Source: Geopseudomonas sagittaria (GTDB lineage Bacteria; Pseudomonadota; Gammaproteobacteria; Pseudomonadales; Pseudomonadaceae). From it: DNA of 64,000 nucleotides. This document shows, in pieces, positions 40,694 through 51,273 of the stretch. The stretch lies in contig NZ_FOXM01000010.1 of NCBI RefSeq assembly GCF_900115715.1, forward strand, positions 62,001-126,000, read 5' to 3'. The notes under the pieces are model-generated. The model saw only the letters and a list, made by a program, of their open reading frames with translations. It did no database searches and was not told where the DNA came from. The stretch's first letter is position 1. Every line of letters starts with the position of its first letter. The position numbers were made by a program, and so were the translations under genes.

Positions 40694-40701
40694 ACGGCGC
40701 A

Positions 40702-40745
40702 CAGAAACGCGAAGGCCCGGCAATTGCCGGGCCTTCGCGTTTCTG
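40702..40745. terminator. Bidirectional terminator, perfect 44-base palindrome
   Basis: A fully self-complementary 44-base sequence centred at 40723/40724, with A-run and T-run flanks on both arms (AGAAACGCG... ...CGCGTTTCT). It lies between the convergent bepA and nadA stops and should terminate both. Confidence 0.88.
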
Positions 40746-40754
40746 TAGGGCAGA

Positions 40755-41813
40755 TCAGGCGTTGCCGGTCACCTTGAGCCGCGCCGCCTGAGTGAAGTCG
40801 AGCATGCGCTTGAGCGGCTTGACCGCCTTGGGGATCAGCGCCGGATCGACGTGGATCTCGTTGCTGCCCTCGCGCAGGCACTTGAGCGTACGCTCCAGGG
40901 TGTTCATCGCCATCCACGGGCAGTGCGCGCAGCTGCGGCAGGTCGCACCCTGGCCGGCGGTCGGCGCCTCGATGAACGACTTGCCGGGGCACAGTTGCTG
41001 CATCTTCCAGAGGATGCCGCGGTCGGTGGCGACGATGAAGATCTGGTTGGGCAGCGTCTGCGCCGCCTTGATCAGCTGGCTGGTGGAGCCCACCGCATCG
41101 GCCAGGGCAACCACCGACTCCGGCGACTCCGGGTGCACCAGCACCGCCGCCTCCGGATACAGCTCCTTGAGATCGAGCAGCTGCTTGGCCTTGAACTCCT
41201 CGTGGACGATGCACGAGCCCTGCCAGAGCAGCATGTCGGCCCCGGTTTCGCGCTGCACATAGCTGCCCAGAAAGCGGTCAGGCGCCCAGAGGATCTTCTC
41301 GCCGTTGTCCATCAGGCTCTCGACGATCTCCACCGCGCAGCTGGAGGTCACCACCCAGTCGGCACGCGCCTTCACCGCCGCCGAGGTATTGGCGTAGACC
41401 ACCACGGTGCGCTCGGGATGCTGATCGCAGAAGGCCGAGAACTCCTCGACCGGACAGCCCAGATCCAGCGAGCAGGTCGCCTCCAGGGTCGGCATCAGGA
41501 TGCGTTTCTCGGGATTGAGGATCTTCGCCGTCTCGCCCATGAAGCGCACGCCGGCGACCACGATGGTCGAGGCCGGGTGCTGGCTGCCGAAGCGGGCCAT
41601 CTCCAGCGAGTCGGACACGCAACCACCGGTTTCCTCGGCCAGCGCCTGGAGGATCGGATCGGTGTAGTAGTGGGCAACCAGCACGGCGTCACGCGCCTTG
41701 AGCTCGGCAGCGATGGCCTGACGGTAGTCGGCGATCTCCAGCTCGGTGAGCGGGCGCGGCTGCTTGGCATCCAGATGAGCCTGGACCAGGAGTTGTTCGG
41801 AAATCTGCGTCAT
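40755..41813 (-). CDS. nadA: Quinolinate synthase A
   Basis: 352-residue [4Fe-4S] enzyme making quinolinate from iminoaspartate and DHAP for NAD. Visible: [18 protein letters not shown], cluster Cys residues in [24 protein letters not shown] and [18 protein letters not shown] at 41813. tRNA-Lys is directly upstream. Confidence 0.97.
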   Translation of the reverse strand: MTQISEQLLVQAHLDAKQPRPLTELEIADYRQAIAAELKARDAVLVAHYYTDPILQALAEETGGCVSDSLEMARFGSQHPASTIVVAGVRFMGETAKILNPEKRILMPTLEATCSLDLGCPVEEFSAFCDQHPERTVVVYANTSAAVKARADWVVTSSCAVEIVESLMDNGEKILWAPDRFLGSYVQRETGADMLLWQGSCIVHEEFKAKQLLDLKELYPEAAVLVHPESPESVVALADAVGSTSQLIKAAQTLPNQIFIVATDRGILWKMQQLCPGKSFIEAPTAGQGATCRSCAHCPWMAMNTLERTLKCLREGSNEIHVDPALIPKAVKPLKRMLDFTQAARLKVTGNA

Positions 41814-41925
41814 GTTTGCTGCACCTGAAGGTTAGGGTGCGGGAAACGGAGTATAAACCCGATCCAGAGCACCAGACGGGATAACTAGCAGGGAAGAAAC
41901 GAGGGAACTGCGAGGAGGGAAAAAA

Positions 41926-42000
41926 TGGTGGGGCGTGTGGGATTCGAACCTACGACCAATTGGTTAAAAGCCAACTGCTCTACCACTGAGCTAACGCCCC
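41926..42000 (-). tRNA. tRNA-Lys (anticodon TTT)
   Basis: 75 bases including CCA. Acceptor GGGGCGT pairs with ACGCCCC, the D arm TAGCTCAGTGGTAGAGCA is standard, anticodon loop CTTTTAA gives UUU, and the T loop is GGTTCGAATCC. Its 3' end faces nadA. In P. aeruginosa the tRNA-Lys near queC is an integration site for genomic islands; here none is present. Confidence 0.97.
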
Positions 42001-42059
42001 AACTTGGTGTGTATATTACTGATTTCTAACGGAAATACAACACCCAGCGGCAACTATTT

Positions 42060-42734
42060 TCAAACATAGCGGGTCGGGTCGGCAATCCCGGCGGCGTGGA
42101 AGCCTTCGGCACGCAGGCGGCAGCTGTCGCAGCGGCCACAGGCGCGACCGTCGGCATCGGCCTGATAGCAGGAAACCGTCAGGGCAAAATCCACCCCGCG
42201 GGCCAACCCCGCCTCGATGATCTGCGCCTTGGACAGGTACTGCAGCGGCGCCTGGATGCGAAAGCCCTCGCCCTCCACGCCGGCCTTGGTCGCCAGGTTG
42301 GCCAGGCGCTCGAAGGCCTCGATGAACTCCGGCCGGCAGTCCGGATAGCCCGAGTAGTCCACGGCATTGACCCCGATGAAGATGTCGCGAGCGCCCAGCA
42401 CCTCGGCCCAGCCCAGCGCCAGCGACAGGAACAGGGTGTTGCGCGCCGGCACGTAGGTCACCGGGATGCCCTCGCTGGCCTCCTCCGGCACGGCGATCGA
42501 GCTGTCGGTCAGCGCCGAGCCACCGATGCCGTTGAGGTCGATGCCGACCACCTTGTGCTCCCGCGCCCCGAGCTGGCGCGCCACCCGCTCGGCAGCCTGC
42601 AGCTCGGCGCGGTGACGCTGGCCGTAGTCGAAGCTCATGGTGTAGCAGGCGTAGCCCTCGGCACGCGCCATGGCCAGCACGGTGGCGGAGTCGAGGCCGC
42701 CGGACAGCAGGATTACCGCTTTCTTGTCAGTCAT
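42060..42734 (-). CDS. queC: 7-cyano-7-deazaguanine synthase
   Basis: 224 residues. Makes preQ0 from carboxydeazaguanine with ATP and ammonia, for queuosine. PP-loop [11 protein letters not shown] near the N-terminus, and a C-terminal four-Cys zinc site (C-x8-C-x2-C-x2-[18 protein letters not shown]). ATG at 42734 with GAGGA 8 bases upstream. Confidence 0.96.
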   Translation of the reverse strand: MTDKKAVILLSGGLDSATVLAMARAEGYACYTMSFDYGQRHRAELQAAERVARQLGAREHKVVGIDLNGIGGSALTDSSIAVPEEASEGIPVTYVPARNTLFLSLALGWAEVLGARDIFIGVNAVDYSGYPDCRPEFIEAFERLANLATKAGVEGEGFRIQAPLQYLSKAQIIEAGLARGVDFALTVSCYQADADGRACGRCDSCRLRAEGFHAAGIADPTRYV

Positions 42735-42751
42735 GTCGATGGTCCTCGCGA

Positions 42752-43399
42752 TCAGTGGCCGGGCTCGTCGTTCCACAGGTACTTGTGCAGCTGCAGCTGC
42801 AGGCGCACCGGCAGGTTGTCGGCGATGATCCACTCGGCCAGGCTGCGCGCCTCCAGCTCATGATGGCTGGGCGACATCAGTAGCTCGCCAGCACGCTGGT
42901 CGAGACGGTACTCGATGATCTTGGAGACCGCCCAGTCGTAGTCCTCGCGCGAGCAGATGACGAACTTCACCTGATCGTTGCGGGTCAGTTCGGCCATGTT
43001 CTCGTAGCGATTGCGGCCGACCTCGGCCGAGCCTGGCGTCTTCAGGTCGACCACCCGGCTGACCCGAACGTCCACCGGCGCGATGTCCAACGCGCCACTG
43101 GTTTCCAGCGACACCTGGTAGCCGGCATCGCACAGCGCCTTGAGCAGCGGGATGCAGTTCGGCTGCGCCAGCGGTTCGCCGCCGGTCACGCAGACGTAGC
43201 GCGGCCGGTAGCCGGCGACCTGCTCGAGGATCTGCTCGAGGGTCATGAGCTCGCCGCCGCTGAAGGCATAGGCGGTATCGCAGTACTGACAGCGCAGGGG
43301 GCAGCCGGTCAGGCGCACGAACACGGTCGGCAGGCCGACGGTCCGGGTCTCCCCCTGCAGTGAATGGAAGATTTCGGTGATGCGCAGAGTCTGATTCAT
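42752..43399 (-). CDS. queE: 7-carboxy-7-deazaguanine synthase
   Basis: 215-residue radical-SAM enzyme one step before QueC. The cluster motif is CPLRCQYC (CX3CX2C), with GGEP in [11 protein letters not shown]. Full length; 17 bases upstream of queC, the same operon. Confidence 0.96.
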   Translation of the reverse strand: MNQTLRITEIFHSLQGETRTVGLPTVFVRLTGCPLRCQYCDTAYAFSGGELMTLEQILEQVAGYRPRYVCVTGGEPLAQPNCIPLLKALCDAGYQVSLETSGALDIAPVDVRVSRVVDLKTPGSAEVGRNRYENMAELTRNDQVKFVICSREDYDWAVSKIIEYRLDQRAGELLMSPSHHELEARSLAEWIIADNLPVRLQLQLHKYLWNDEPGH

Positions 43400-43477
43400 A
43401 AGCCCCGGGCGTGATGGCGAAACAGGCCATCCGCCTCCGTTGCAGGATGTGGAAAAAGGAGTGCGAGTTTAACGAAA

Positions 43478-43500
43478 AAACCCGCGCCAGGCGCGGGTTT
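43478..43500 (-). terminator. Terminator of the tol-pal-cpoB operon
   Basis: A 10-bp stem (AAACCCGCGC with GCGCGGGTTT), then TTTCGTT on the minus strand. It lies 22 bases past the cpoB stop and separates the Tol operon from queE. Confidence 0.85.
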
Positions 43501-43521
43501 CCTCGGTGCCGCTGGCTGCGC

Positions 43522-44322
43522 TCAGGGCAGGCGGGCGAGATCGCGCTGGGCCAGCTGGGCCGCCGAAGTGCCCGGGTACTGGGCGATCACCTGCTGCAGG
43601 ATGCCGCGCGCCTTGTTGGCGTTGCCGAGGCGCTGCTCGACATCGGCGAGCTTGTACAGCGAGTCGGCCACCTTCTGGTGGCTCGGGTAGCCCTGGCTGA
43701 CCTGGGCGAAGGCACGACCGGCGCCCTGCAGGTCGCCTTGGGCGAGCTTGACTTCACCCAGCCAGTACTGCGCGTTGCCGGCGTACTGACTGGTCGGATA
43801 CTTGCGCAGGAACGCGCTGAAGGCCTGGTCGGCCTTGGCAAAATCCTTCGCCTTGATCAGGTCGAAGGCGGCATCGTAGAACAGTTTTTCCTTGGCCGGA
43901 TCACCCGGGGCGCCATTGGCTGCCGCAGCCGGTGCGGCAGGCGCCGCTGCCTGGGAGCCGCTTGCCCCCGGGGCGACAGGAGCCGCCGGAGCCGGTGCCT
44001 GGCCCGCGGAGGACAGACGACTGTCGAGATCCTGGTAACGCTCGAGACTTTCCTGCTTGAGACGCTGGATTTCGTACTGCTGTTCTTCCAGGGTGCCACG
44101 CATGCGGGCAACCTCTTCCTGCAGCTGCTGCAGCTGCAGGAAGAGTTCACCTTGCGCCGAGGTGGGGGCGGCGGTTACCGCCCCACCGGCATAAGCAGCT
44201 CCCGTGGCCCCGTAGCCGGAAGGCGGATAACCGTTGCCACCCTCGATGACGGGCACCTGGGCCCAGGTCGCGAGAGGAGCGGCCAAGGCCAGCAGGATCA
44301 GGAAACGGGAGTGCTTGCGCAT
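43522..44322 (-). CDS. cpoB: Cell division coordinator CpoB (YbgF)
   Basis: 266 residues. Signal peptide 1-21 (PLATWAQ), coiled coil at about 55-100 (LFLQLQQLQEEVARMRG), an Ala/Pro-rich linker (about 105-140), then TPR repeats (KLFYDAAFDLIKAKDF onward). It couples Tol-Pal constriction to peptidoglycan synthesis. Last gene of the operon. Confidence 0.95.
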   Translation of the reverse strand: MRKHSRFLILLALAAPLATWAQVPVIEGGNGYPPSGYGATGAAYAGGAVTAAPTSAQGELFLQLQQLQEEVARMRGTLEEQQYEIQRLKQESLERYQDLDSRLSSAGQAPAPAAPVAPGASGSQAAAPAAPAAAANGAPGDPAKEKLFYDAAFDLIKAKDFAKADQAFSAFLRKYPTSQYAGNAQYWLGEVKLAQGDLQGAGRAFAQVSQGYPSHQKVADSLYKLADVEQRLGNANKARGILQQVIAQYPGTSAAQLAQRDLARLP

Positions 44323-44328
44323 GGCTTC

Positions 44329-44829
44329 TTACTTCTTCAGTTCTACGCGACGGTTCTGCGCCCAGCTTTCTTCGCTGGTGCCCATGACCATCGGACGCTC
44401 TTCACCGTAGGACACCAGCTCCAGCTGGGCCGGGGACACGCCCTGCAGCACCAGGTAGCGCTGAACGGCCTTGGCGCGACGCTCGCCCAGAGCCATGTTG
44501 TACTCGCGGGTACCGCGCTCGTCAGCGTGGCCTTCCAGGACGACGCGAGCGCCGTTGGCCTGCAGGTCACGAGCGTGAACGTCCAGAGCGCGCATGGCTT
44601 CCGGCTTCAGGTCGGAGCTGTCGTATTCGAAGAAGAAGGTGGTGATAGCGCGCAGAGCGGCTTCTTCACCGTTCAGGCTGCCATCGACGGCACCGGTGTT
44701 GGCGCCGTAGCCAGCGTTCGGATCAACTGCGCCCTCGCCAGCAGCGTCGCCGCCCTTGGAGGAGCAACCCACGGCAACTGCCATAGCCAGAGCCAGCGCA
44801 GCAAACTTGCCGAATTTCAGCATTTCCAT
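44329..44829 (-). CDS. pal: Peptidoglycan-associated lipoprotein
   Basis: 166 residues. Lipobox AVAVGC with lipid C22, then an OmpA-like domain binding diaminopimelate ([48 protein letters not shown]). Known as OprL in P. aeruginosa, with nearly identical N-terminus [10 protein letters not shown], which fixes the ATG at 44829. Confidence 0.97.
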   Translation of the reverse strand: MEMLKFGKFAALALAMAVAVGCSSKGGDAAGEGAVDPNAGYGANTGAVDGSLNGEEAALRAITTFFFEYDSSDLKPEAMRALDVHARDLQANGARVVLEGHADERGTREYNMALGERRAKAVQRYLVLQGVSPAQLELVSYGEERPMVMGTSEESWAQNRRVELKK

Positions 44830-44905
44830 CTTTTTAAAACCCCAGTGTGTGTTCAAAACAACATGTTCAAAACAACGGATTAGAACGAGCAGTTGGCAGC
44901 CGCCA

Positions 44906-46207
44906 TCAGTTCAGATAGGGAGACCAAGAGGGCTCACGGACTTCACCCTGAGCGACGGGCAGCGGGAGCCGCACACGACCATTGGTGGACACGAGCATCA
45001 GCACCCCCTTGCCCTGTTGGCGGGTGGCGTAGATTAGCATGGTGCCATTGGGCGCAACAGTGGGCGACTCGTCGAGACTGGTTTGTGCAGAGAGCACCCG
45101 CAGGGTGCCGCGCTGCAGATCCTGGGCGGCCACGCGGAACACGGTAAAACCGTCCTGGCGATGGATCATCACCAGAGTCTTCTCGTCGGCGGACAGTTTC
45201 GGGTTGGCGTTGTAGTTGCCAACGAAGGTGACCCGCTCCACCGCGCCCGAAGCGATACTGGTCTTGTAGATCTGCGGCTTGCCGCCGCGATCCGAGGTGA
45301 AGTAGATGGTCTGGCCGTCCTTGCCCCAGAACGGCTCGGTATCGATGGCCATGTTGTTGGTCACGCGGCGCACCTGGCGGCTGCCCATGTCCATGACGTA
45401 GATCTCCGGGTTGCCGTCGCGCGACAGCACGAAGGCCAGACGATTGCCATCCGGCGACCAGGCCGGCGCACCGTTGAGGCCTTCGAAGTTGGTGATCTGC
45501 TCGCGGCGACCGGTATCGATGTGCTGGACGAAGATGCGCGGACGCTGCTGCTCGAACGACACGTAGGCTACCCGGCGGCCATCCGGCGCAAAGCTCGGCG
45601 ACAGGATCGGCTCGCGCGACTGCAGCAGGGTCACCGCCCGCGCACCGTCGTAGTCGGAGCGCTGCAGGGTGTAGCGGGTGTTGTTGGCCGAGAAGCGTTC
45701 GGCGGTGACATAGAGCATGCGGGTCGAGAAGGCCCCCTTGATGCCGGTGAGCTTCTCGAACGACTGGTCGGCGATGTAGTGCGCCATGTCGCGCAGCTGC
45801 GCCGTCGTGCCGCCAACACTGCCGGTGAGCATCTGCTGCTCGGTGGTGACGTTGAACAGCGCGTACTGGATCTGCAGGCCGCCGCCACTCGGCACGATGC
45901 TGCCGGTCAGCACGTACTGGGCACCCAGCGCCTTCCAGTCGCGGTAGATCACTTCGCTGGCCTGGCTCGGCAGGCTGATCATGTTCTGCCGCGGAATCGG
46001 CTCGAAGTAGCCGGAATTGCGCAGGTCGTTGCCGACGATCTCGGCCATGTCCTCGGGCAGCACGGCGCCGCCCTGCCAGCCGAACGGCACTACGGCAATC
46101 GGGATGGCGCGGTCGGTACCACTGGAAATCACCAGCGGGTCGGCCGCTTTCGCCACACCGGCGAGCAGCACCAGGCCCAGCAGGGCCATGCGGATCAGGG
46201 TGTTCAC
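44906..46207 (-). CDS. tolB: Tol-Pal system beta-propeller protein TolB
   Basis: 433 residues. Signal peptide ends [10 protein letters not shown]; an N-terminal domain (to about 165) is followed by six WD/PD40 blades ([47 protein letters not shown]). Periplasmic partner of Pal and TolA. GTG at 46207 overlaps the tolA stop (GTGA) and matches the family length. Confidence 0.96.
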   Translation of the reverse strand: MNTLIRMALLGLVLLAGVAKAADPLVISSGTDRAIPIAVVPFGWQGGAVLPEDMAEIVGNDLRNSGYFEPIPRQNMISLPSQASEVIYRDWKALGAQYVLTGSIVPSGGGLQIQYALFNVTTEQQMLTGSVGGTTAQLRDMAHYIADQSFEKLTGIKGAFSTRMLYVTAERFSANNTRYTLQRSDYDGARAVTLLQSREPILSPSFAPDGRRVAYVSFEQQRPRIFVQHIDTGRREQITNFEGLNGAPAWSPDGNRLAFVLSRDGNPEIYVMDMGSRQVRRVTNNMAIDTEPFWGKDGQTIYFTSDRGGKPQIYKTSIASGAVERVTFVGNYNANPKLSADEKTLVMIHRQDGFTVFRVAAQDLQRGTLRVLSAQTSLDESPTVAPNGTMLIYATRQQGKGVLMLVSTNGRVRLPLPVAQGEVREPSWSPYLN

Positions 46208-47211
46208 AGGCTCAAGTCCTCCGGTTTGAATATCATGGCTCGCTTTCGATACATGCGATCGAAGGTCGCCCGGTCCAGCTGTTGCATTTCCGGTATGCGG
46301 CCGACGTTGCGCACCGCGGCTACCGCCGAATTGTCGAACGCCACATCGCCGCTGGAGCGGGTCACGCTGGCACTGCTGATGGTGCCGTCGGGCAGCATCT
46401 GGATCAGTATCGTTACACTCATGCCCTGACGAGCCGACGGCGGCCGCCGCCACTGCTGACTGACCAGGTTGATGATCAGGTCATCCAGATTGCCGGCCAC
46501 TTGGTCGCCGACGCTGTCAGCCAGCGCCTGCTGGTGCTGCACGTCGTCGGACAGCAGCTCGGCCAGTGCGGCGGCCTTCTTGTCTTCCTGGGCCTGGCGG
46601 GCTGCCGCCTGCTCGGCCGCCTTCTTCTTCGCCGCCTCAGCCGCTGCAGCCTTCTTCTTCGCCTCCTCCGCGGCTTTCTTCTTCGCATCTTCGGCCAGTT
46701 TCTTCTTGGCGTCCTCGGCGGCCTTTTTCTTGGCCTCCTCCGCCGCCTTCTTCTTCGCGGCCTCCTCGGCGGCTTTCTTCTTGGCAACATCGGCCAGCTG
46801 CTTCTGCTCGGCGGCCTTTTTCTCGGACTCAGCCTTGGCTTTGCTCGCCGCAACCTCCTTCTGCTTCTGCGCCTCGGCCGCCTTGGCCTGCTCGACCTTC
46901 TTCTGTTCCGCCGCCTTGGCCGCCGCCACGCGCTGCTGCTCGGCCTTCTTCTGCTCCATCTGCTCGGTTTCGTACTGCGGCGCCGCGGTCTTCTGCGCCT
47001 CGCCGGCGATGCGCTGGTTGGTCTGCACGGTCGCCTGGCTCTGCGACTTCAGCTGGTACAGGGTCGCCTGGACGATCGGCCGCGACGGCGGCAGCTCGGG
47101 AGTCATGGAGAAGCTGACGAACAGCATGGCAAAGATCAGGACGTGCAGACCCACCGCCCAGATGGTCGGCCAGAAGTAGCTTTCCGGGGAAGAGCGCTCA
47201 CGCTGCTGCAT
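46204..47211 (-). CDS. tolA: TolA envelope-spanning protein
   Basis: 335 residues. A membrane helix at about 15-38 ([17 protein letters not shown]), a long Lys/Ala/Glu-rich helical domain II (about 85-215; many KKAAEEA-type repeats), and the C-terminal domain III (about 225-335; [21 protein letters not shown]-like) that contacts Pal/TolB. ATG at 47211 overlaps the tolR stop. Confidence 0.96.
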   Translation of the reverse strand: MQQRERSSPESYFWPTIWAVGLHVLIFAMLFVSFSMTPELPPSRPIVQATLYQLKSQSQATVQTNQRIAGEAQKTAAPQYETEQMEQKKAEQQRVAAAKAAEQKKVEQAKAAEAQKQKEVAASKAKAESEKKAAEQKQLADVAKKKAAEEAAKKKAAEEAKKKAAEDAKKKLAEDAKKKAAEEAKKKAAAAEAAKKKAAEQAAARQAQEDKKAAALAELLSDDVQHQQALADSVGDQVAGNLDDLIINLVSQQWRRPPSARQGMSVTILIQMLPDGTISSASVTRSSGDVAFDNSAVAAVRNVGRIPEMQQLDRATFDRMYRKRAMIFKPEDLSL

Positions 47212-47663
47212 CAGGGCGCCTCGGTAATCAGCCCGACGTTGCCCACGCCGGCCTGCTGCAGGCCGCCCATGGCCGCCATCACCGCGCCGTAGTCCACTGC
47301 CTTGTCGCCGCGGACGAAGACCTGGACCTGCTTACCCTGGCTGCGGCTCTGGTTCATGATCGCGGTGACCGCCTGGGTCATCTGCTCCAGGGTCAGGGCG
47401 CTGTCCTGCACGGTGTCGGTATCGACCTCGCTGCCCATGTTCCAGTAGTAGGTCTTGTCGGCCTTGATGGAGATGGTCAGCACCTGGGCATTATTGTCCT
47501 GCGGCAACGCCTCGCTGCCCACCTTGGGCAGGTCGACCTTGACCCCCTGGTTGAGCATCGGTGCGGTCACCATGAAGATCACCAGCAGCACTAGCATCAC
47601 GTCGATATAGGGCACGACGTTCATCTCGGCGACCGGCTTGCGTCTGTTGCGAATTCTGGCCAT
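47211..47663 (-). CDS. tolR: TolR proton-channel subunit
   Basis: 150 residues, ExbD/TolR family: one membrane helix (about 19-38; NVVPYIDVMLVLLVIFMVT) with the functional Asp in YIDVML, and a periplasmic domain. Works with TolQ to energise TolA. Confidence 0.96.
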   Translation of the reverse strand: MARIRNRRKPVAEMNVVPYIDVMLVLLVIFMVTAPMLNQGVKVDLPKVGSEALPQDNNAQVLTISIKADKTYYWNMGSEVDTDTVQDSALTLEQMTQAVTAIMNQSRSQGKQVQVFVRGDKAVDYGAVMAAMGGLQQAGVGNVGLITEAP

Positions 47664-47671
47664 GAGGGGTC

Positions 47672-48367
47672 TCAGTCGTCCGAGGTGTGCACCTTGCGAT
47701 GCAGGATGGCCTGGAACTCATCGGCGAAGGTGTAGTAGCGGCCGATGAACATCTCGCCGCGCGCCGCAAAGCGGTTGTAGGCGATGACCGCCGGAATGGC
47801 GGCGAACAGGCCGATGGCGGTGGCGATCAGCGCCTCGGCAATACCCGGCGCTACGGTGGCGAGGGTCGCCTGCTGCACCTGGGCCAGACCGCGGAACGAG
47901 TTCATGATCCCCCACACGGTGCCGAACAGGCCGATGTACGGGCTGGTCGAGCCGACGGTGGCGAGGAACGGCAGGCTCTGCTCGAGCTTCTCTTCCTCGC
48001 GCGAGATGGCCACGCGCATGGCGCGGTTGACGCCGTCCATCACCGCATCCGGGTCGACGCCCGGCTGCTGGCGCAGGCGCGAGAACTCCTTGAAGCCGGC
48101 GCGGAAGATCTGCTCGACGCCGGAATCCGGGTCGGGGTTGCTGCCGGCCTGGCGATACAGCTTGGACAGGTCGATACCCGACCAGAAACGCTCCTCGAAG
48201 GTATCCAGCCCGCGCTTGGCGGCACGCAGCAGACTGCTGCGCTGGAAAATCATGATCCACGAAGTGACCGAGGCAGCCACCAGGATCAGCATCACCAGTT
48301 GCACTACGAAACTGGCATTGCTGATCAGGCTCCACATGGACATATGGTCAACGGCGTTGGCTTCCAC
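47672..48367 (-). CDS. tolQ: TolQ proton-channel subunit
   Basis: 231 residues, MotA/TolQ/ExbB family with three membrane helices (about 13-35, 135-157, 170-195; SPYIGLFGTVWGIMNSF, TAIGLFAAIPAVIAYN). Forms the inner-membrane motor with TolR and TolA. Two bases after ybgC ends. Confidence 0.96.
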   Translation of the reverse strand: MEANAVDHMSMWSLISNASFVVQLVMLILVAASVTSWIMIFQRSSLLRAAKRGLDTFEERFWSGIDLSKLYRQAGSNPDPDSGVEQIFRAGFKEFSRLRQQPGVDPDAVMDGVNRAMRVAISREEEKLEQSLPFLATVGSTSPYIGLFGTVWGIMNSFRGLAQVQQATLATVAPGIAEALIATAIGLFAAIPAVIAYNRFAARGEMFIGRYYTFADEFQAILHRKVHTSDD

Positions 48368-48369
48368 GC

Positions 48370-48813
48370 TTACTCTCCTGCAGGGGATAGACCCGCGCCG
48401 GCGAAGGCTGCACGCAGCGCTTCGGGTATGGCCCGGGGTTTGAAACTGTCGGCGCGCACACAGGCCACCATGATATGCCCTTCACAGAGCAGCGTCGCAT
48501 CACTCGTCCGCCGCACCTGCTGGCGAAAACGCAGGCTGGCGCGATTGAGCTCGACGACCTCGGCACTGACCAGCAACTCGTCGTCCAGCCGCGCCGGCGC
48601 CAGGTAGCGCGCCTCGGCCGAATGCACGACGAACAGCAGGTTCTCCGCCGCCAGTTGCGACTGGGCACAGCCCAGTACACGCAACCATTCGGTGCGAGCC
48701 CGCTCCATGAACTTGAGGTAGTTGACGTAATAGACGACGCCGCCCGCGTCGGTGTCTTCGTAATAGACCCGACAGGCATGGGTGAACGGCTGTCCCTCGT
48801 GTTGCGCGCGCAT
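48370..48813 (-). CDS. ybgC: YbgC acyl-CoA thioesterase
   Basis: 147-residue hot-dog (4HBT) protein with the catalytic region [22 protein letters not shown]. It hydrolyses acyl-CoA or acyl-ACP and is always first in the tol-pal operon; it may link lipid metabolism to the envelope machine. ATG at 48813. Confidence 0.94.
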   Translation of the reverse strand: MRAQHEGQPFTHACRVYYEDTDAGGVVYYVNYLKFMERARTEWLRVLGCAQSQLAAENLLFVVHSAEARYLAPARLDDELLVSAEVVELNRASLRFRQQVRRTSDATLLCEGHIMVACVRADSFKPRAIPEALRAAFAGAGLSPAGE

Positions 48814-48866
48814 ACTCTAGTCTCGGCTCCCCCGGTTGCCAACGGCCGTGGCAACTATTTTTTCCG

Positions 48867-49916
48867 TCAGTCGTCGACGCCAGACAGGTCGGCATCACTG
48901 GTTTGGCTCAGGCGCCCCGGCACATTGAGGCCGAAGTGCAGATAGGCGTGGCGGGTCACCACCCGCCCGCGCGGTGTGCGCATGATGTAGCCCTGCTGGA
49001 TCAGGTAGGGCTCGAGCACGTCCTCGATGGTGTGACGCTCCTCGCTGATCGCCGCCGCCAAGCTGTCGATGCCCACCGGACCGCCATCGAACTTGTCGAT
49101 CATGGTCAGCAGCAGGCGGCGGTCCTGGTGGTCGAAACCGTGGGCGTCGATGTCCAGCAGGTTCAGCGCGCGATCGGCAATCGCCAGACTGATCTCGCCC
49201 TGGCCGCGCACCTCGGCGAAGTCGCGCACCCGCCGCAGCAGGCGGTTGGCGATACGCGGCGTGCCGCGGGCGCGCCGGGCGATCTCGTAGGCGCCCTCGG
49301 CATCGATGGGCAGGCCGAGAATCCCCGCCGAACGGCTGACGATGGTCGACAGATCCGCCACGTTGTAGAACTCCAGACGCTGGACGATGCCGAAGCGGTC
49401 ACGCAGCGGGTTGGTCAGCATGCCGGCGCGCGTGGTCGCGCCGATCAGGGTGAAGGGCGGCAGGTCGAGCTTGATCGAGCGCGCCGCCGGCCCCTCGCCG
49501 ATCATGATGTCGAGCTGGTAGTCCTCCATCGCCGGGTACAGCACCTCCTCGACGATCGGCGACAACCGATGGATCTCGTCGACGAACAGCACGTCGCCCG
49601 GCTCGAGGTTGGTCAGCAGCGCCGCCAGATCGCCGGGGCGCTCCAGCACCGGGCCGGAGGTGCTCTTGATCGACACGCCCATTTCCTGGGCGATGATATT
49701 GGCCAGGGTGGTCTTGCCCAGCCCCGGCGGGCCGAAAATCAGCGTGTGGTCCAACGCCTCGCTGCGCCCGCGGGCGGCCTGGATGAACAGCTCCATCTGC
49801 TCGCGCACGCCGGGCTGGCCGATGTACTCGGCCAGCTTCAGCGGGCGGATGGCGCGATCCTGCTGCTCCTCGCGCTCGCGCGGAGCAGCCGTGATCAGGC
49901 GGTCGGCTTCAATCAT
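48867..49916 (-). CDS. ruvB: Holliday junction branch-migration helicase RuvB
   Basis: 349 residues, AAA+ ATPase. Walker [10 protein letters not shown], Walker B FVDEIHR, arginine-finger region GATTRAGML, and a winged-helix C-terminus ([15 protein letters not shown]). Drives branch migration with RuvA. ATG at 49916. Confidence 0.97.
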   Translation of the reverse strand: MIEADRLITAAPREREEQQDRAIRPLKLAEYIGQPGVREQMELFIQAARGRSEALDHTLIFGPPGLGKTTLANIIAQEMGVSIKSTSGPVLERPGDLAALLTNLEPGDVLFVDEIHRLSPIVEEVLYPAMEDYQLDIMIGEGPAARSIKLDLPPFTLIGATTRAGMLTNPLRDRFGIVQRLEFYNVADLSTIVSRSAGILGLPIDAEGAYEIARRARGTPRIANRLLRRVRDFAEVRGQGEISLAIADRALNLLDIDAHGFDHQDRRLLLTMIDKFDGGPVGIDSLAAAISEERHTIEDVLEPYLIQQGYIMRTPRGRVVTRHAYLHFGLNVPGRLSQTSDADLSGVDD

Positions 49917-49934
49917 CTGGGGTCATCCACGGGT

Positions 49935-50537
49935 TCAGGCCATGCCCTTGAGGGCACGGCGGATCAGTTCTTCGCTGGACAGATCGTCCTCGTCCACCAG
50001 ACTGACGGCGCGACTGGCCTCCGCCGGCTTGAAGCCGAGGGCCACCAGGGCGCTCACCGCATCGCTCTGTGCGCTTGAGACCGCCGCCGCGCGCGCAGGT
50101 TCCACCAGCGGGGCGATCGACGGCATCGACTCCCAGACCTTGAAGCGATCCTTGAGCTCGACCAGCAGACGCTCGGCGGTCTTCTTGCCGACGCCCGGCA
50201 CCCGGGTCAGCGCCGAGGTATCCTCCGCCTGCACGCAGCGCACCAGTTCATCCACCTCCAGCGCCGACATCAGCGCCAGCGCCAGCTTGGGGCCGACGCC
50301 GTTGAGGCGGATCAGCTCGCGGAACAACTCGCGCTCGCGCTTGCTGGAGAAACCATAGAGCAGCTGGGCGTCCTCGCGCACCACCAGATGGGTGTGCAGG
50401 GTCAGCGGCTCGCCGAGGCTCGGCAGGCGGTACAGGGTGGTCATCGGCACTTCCAGCTCGTAGCCGACGCCATTGACGTCAACCAGCAGGTGGGGCGGTT
50501 GCTTTTCCGCCAAGGTGCCGCGCAGGCGTCCGATCAT
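49935..50537 (-). CDS. ruvA: Holliday junction protein RuvA
   Basis: 200 residues with OB domain ([28 protein letters not shown]), two helix-hairpin-helix motifs ([26 protein letters not shown]), and the C-terminal RuvB-binding domain. 18 bases before ruvB. Confidence 0.97.
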   Translation of the reverse strand: MIGRLRGTLAEKQPPHLLVDVNGVGYELEVPMTTLYRLPSLGEPLTLHTHLVVREDAQLLYGFSSKRERELFRELIRLNGVGPKLALALMSALEVDELVRCVQAEDTSALTRVPGVGKKTAERLLVELKDRFKVWESMPSIAPLVEPARAAAVSSAQSDAVSALVALGFKPAEASRAVSLVDEDDLSSEELIRRALKGMA

Positions 50538-50555
50538 GCTGTGCTGTCCTTCGAA

Positions 50556-51080
50556 TCAGAGACGCAGCCGGCCGCCGCGCCGGCGCGCGGTGGACAGGCC
50601 ATGGGGAAGCAGGCTCTGCCGGTGATGGGCGTGGCAGAGGGCGATGGCCAGGGCATCGGAGGCGTCGATCTGCGGCTTCTGCACCAGCCCCAGCAGATGC
50701 ATGACCATCAGCTGCACCTGCTGCTTGTCCGCCGCGCCGGTGCCGACGATGGCCTGCTTGACCTGGGTGGCTGTGTACTCGGCCACCGCCAGCCCCTCCT
50801 CGACCGCCGCGACCAGCGCCGCGCCGCGGGCCTGGCCGAGCTTGAGGGCCGAGTCGGCGTTGCGCGACATGAACACCTGCTCGATGCCCAGCATCACCGG
50901 CCCGTGCAGGCGAATCACCTCGCGCACCCCGCGATAGACCTTCTGCAGGCGCTCGGGCAGTGGCCCGTCGCCGGTGCGGATGCAGCCCGAGGCCACGTAC
51001 TCGCAGCCGCGCCCGGTGTCGCGCACCACGCCGTAGCCGGTGATGCGCGAACCGGGGTCGATACCGAGAATCAGGGTCAT
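50556..51080 (-). CDS. ruvC: Holliday junction resolvase RuvC
   Basis: 174 residues; catalytic D7 in ILGIDPGSR, Glu in [21 protein letters not shown], and the final acidic/His cluster in [14 protein letters not shown]. 18 bases before ruvA, one operon. Confidence 0.97.
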   Translation of the reverse strand: MTLILGIDPGSRITGYGVVRDTGRGCEYVASGCIRTGDGPLPERLQKVYRGVREVIRLHGPVMLGIEQVFMSRNADSALKLGQARGAALVAAVEEGLAVAEYTATQVKQAIVGTGAADKQQVQLMVMHLLGLVQKPQIDASDALAIALCHAHHRQSLLPHGLSTARRRGGRLRL

Positions 51081-51218
51081 GCGGAGTCATCCAGCCGAGG
51101 CGAGCAGCGGCCGACCACCATCGATGGCCACTGTCTATTTATCCAGCCGCGAGTATAGGTGGGGCATGCTGCGCCGTCACGTCCGGCAAGCCGGCCCATG
51201 ACGCCTCTCCCAAAAACA

Positions 51219-51247
51219 AAGCCGGAAGAGAATTCCCCCTTCCGGCT
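51219..51247 (-). terminator. Terminator of yebC
   Basis: AGCCGGAAG (about 51220-51228) pairs with CTTCCGGCT (51239-51247); the minus-strand tail TTGTTTTTGG follows. It separates yebC from ruvCAB. Confidence 0.82.
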
Positions 51248-51273
51248 GTGCATGCCCCAGAGGATCGCCGGAG

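Noticed and set aside
46500-46990. Tandem repeat region in tolA suspected as mobile or expanded repeat
   Set aside because: It encodes the normal alanine/lysine helix of TolA; total length is normal for Pseudomonas.
46282-47292. Leu/Arg-rich frames opposite tolA
   Set aside because: The low-complexity appearance mirrors the Lys/Ala repeats of TolA domain II; not a gene.
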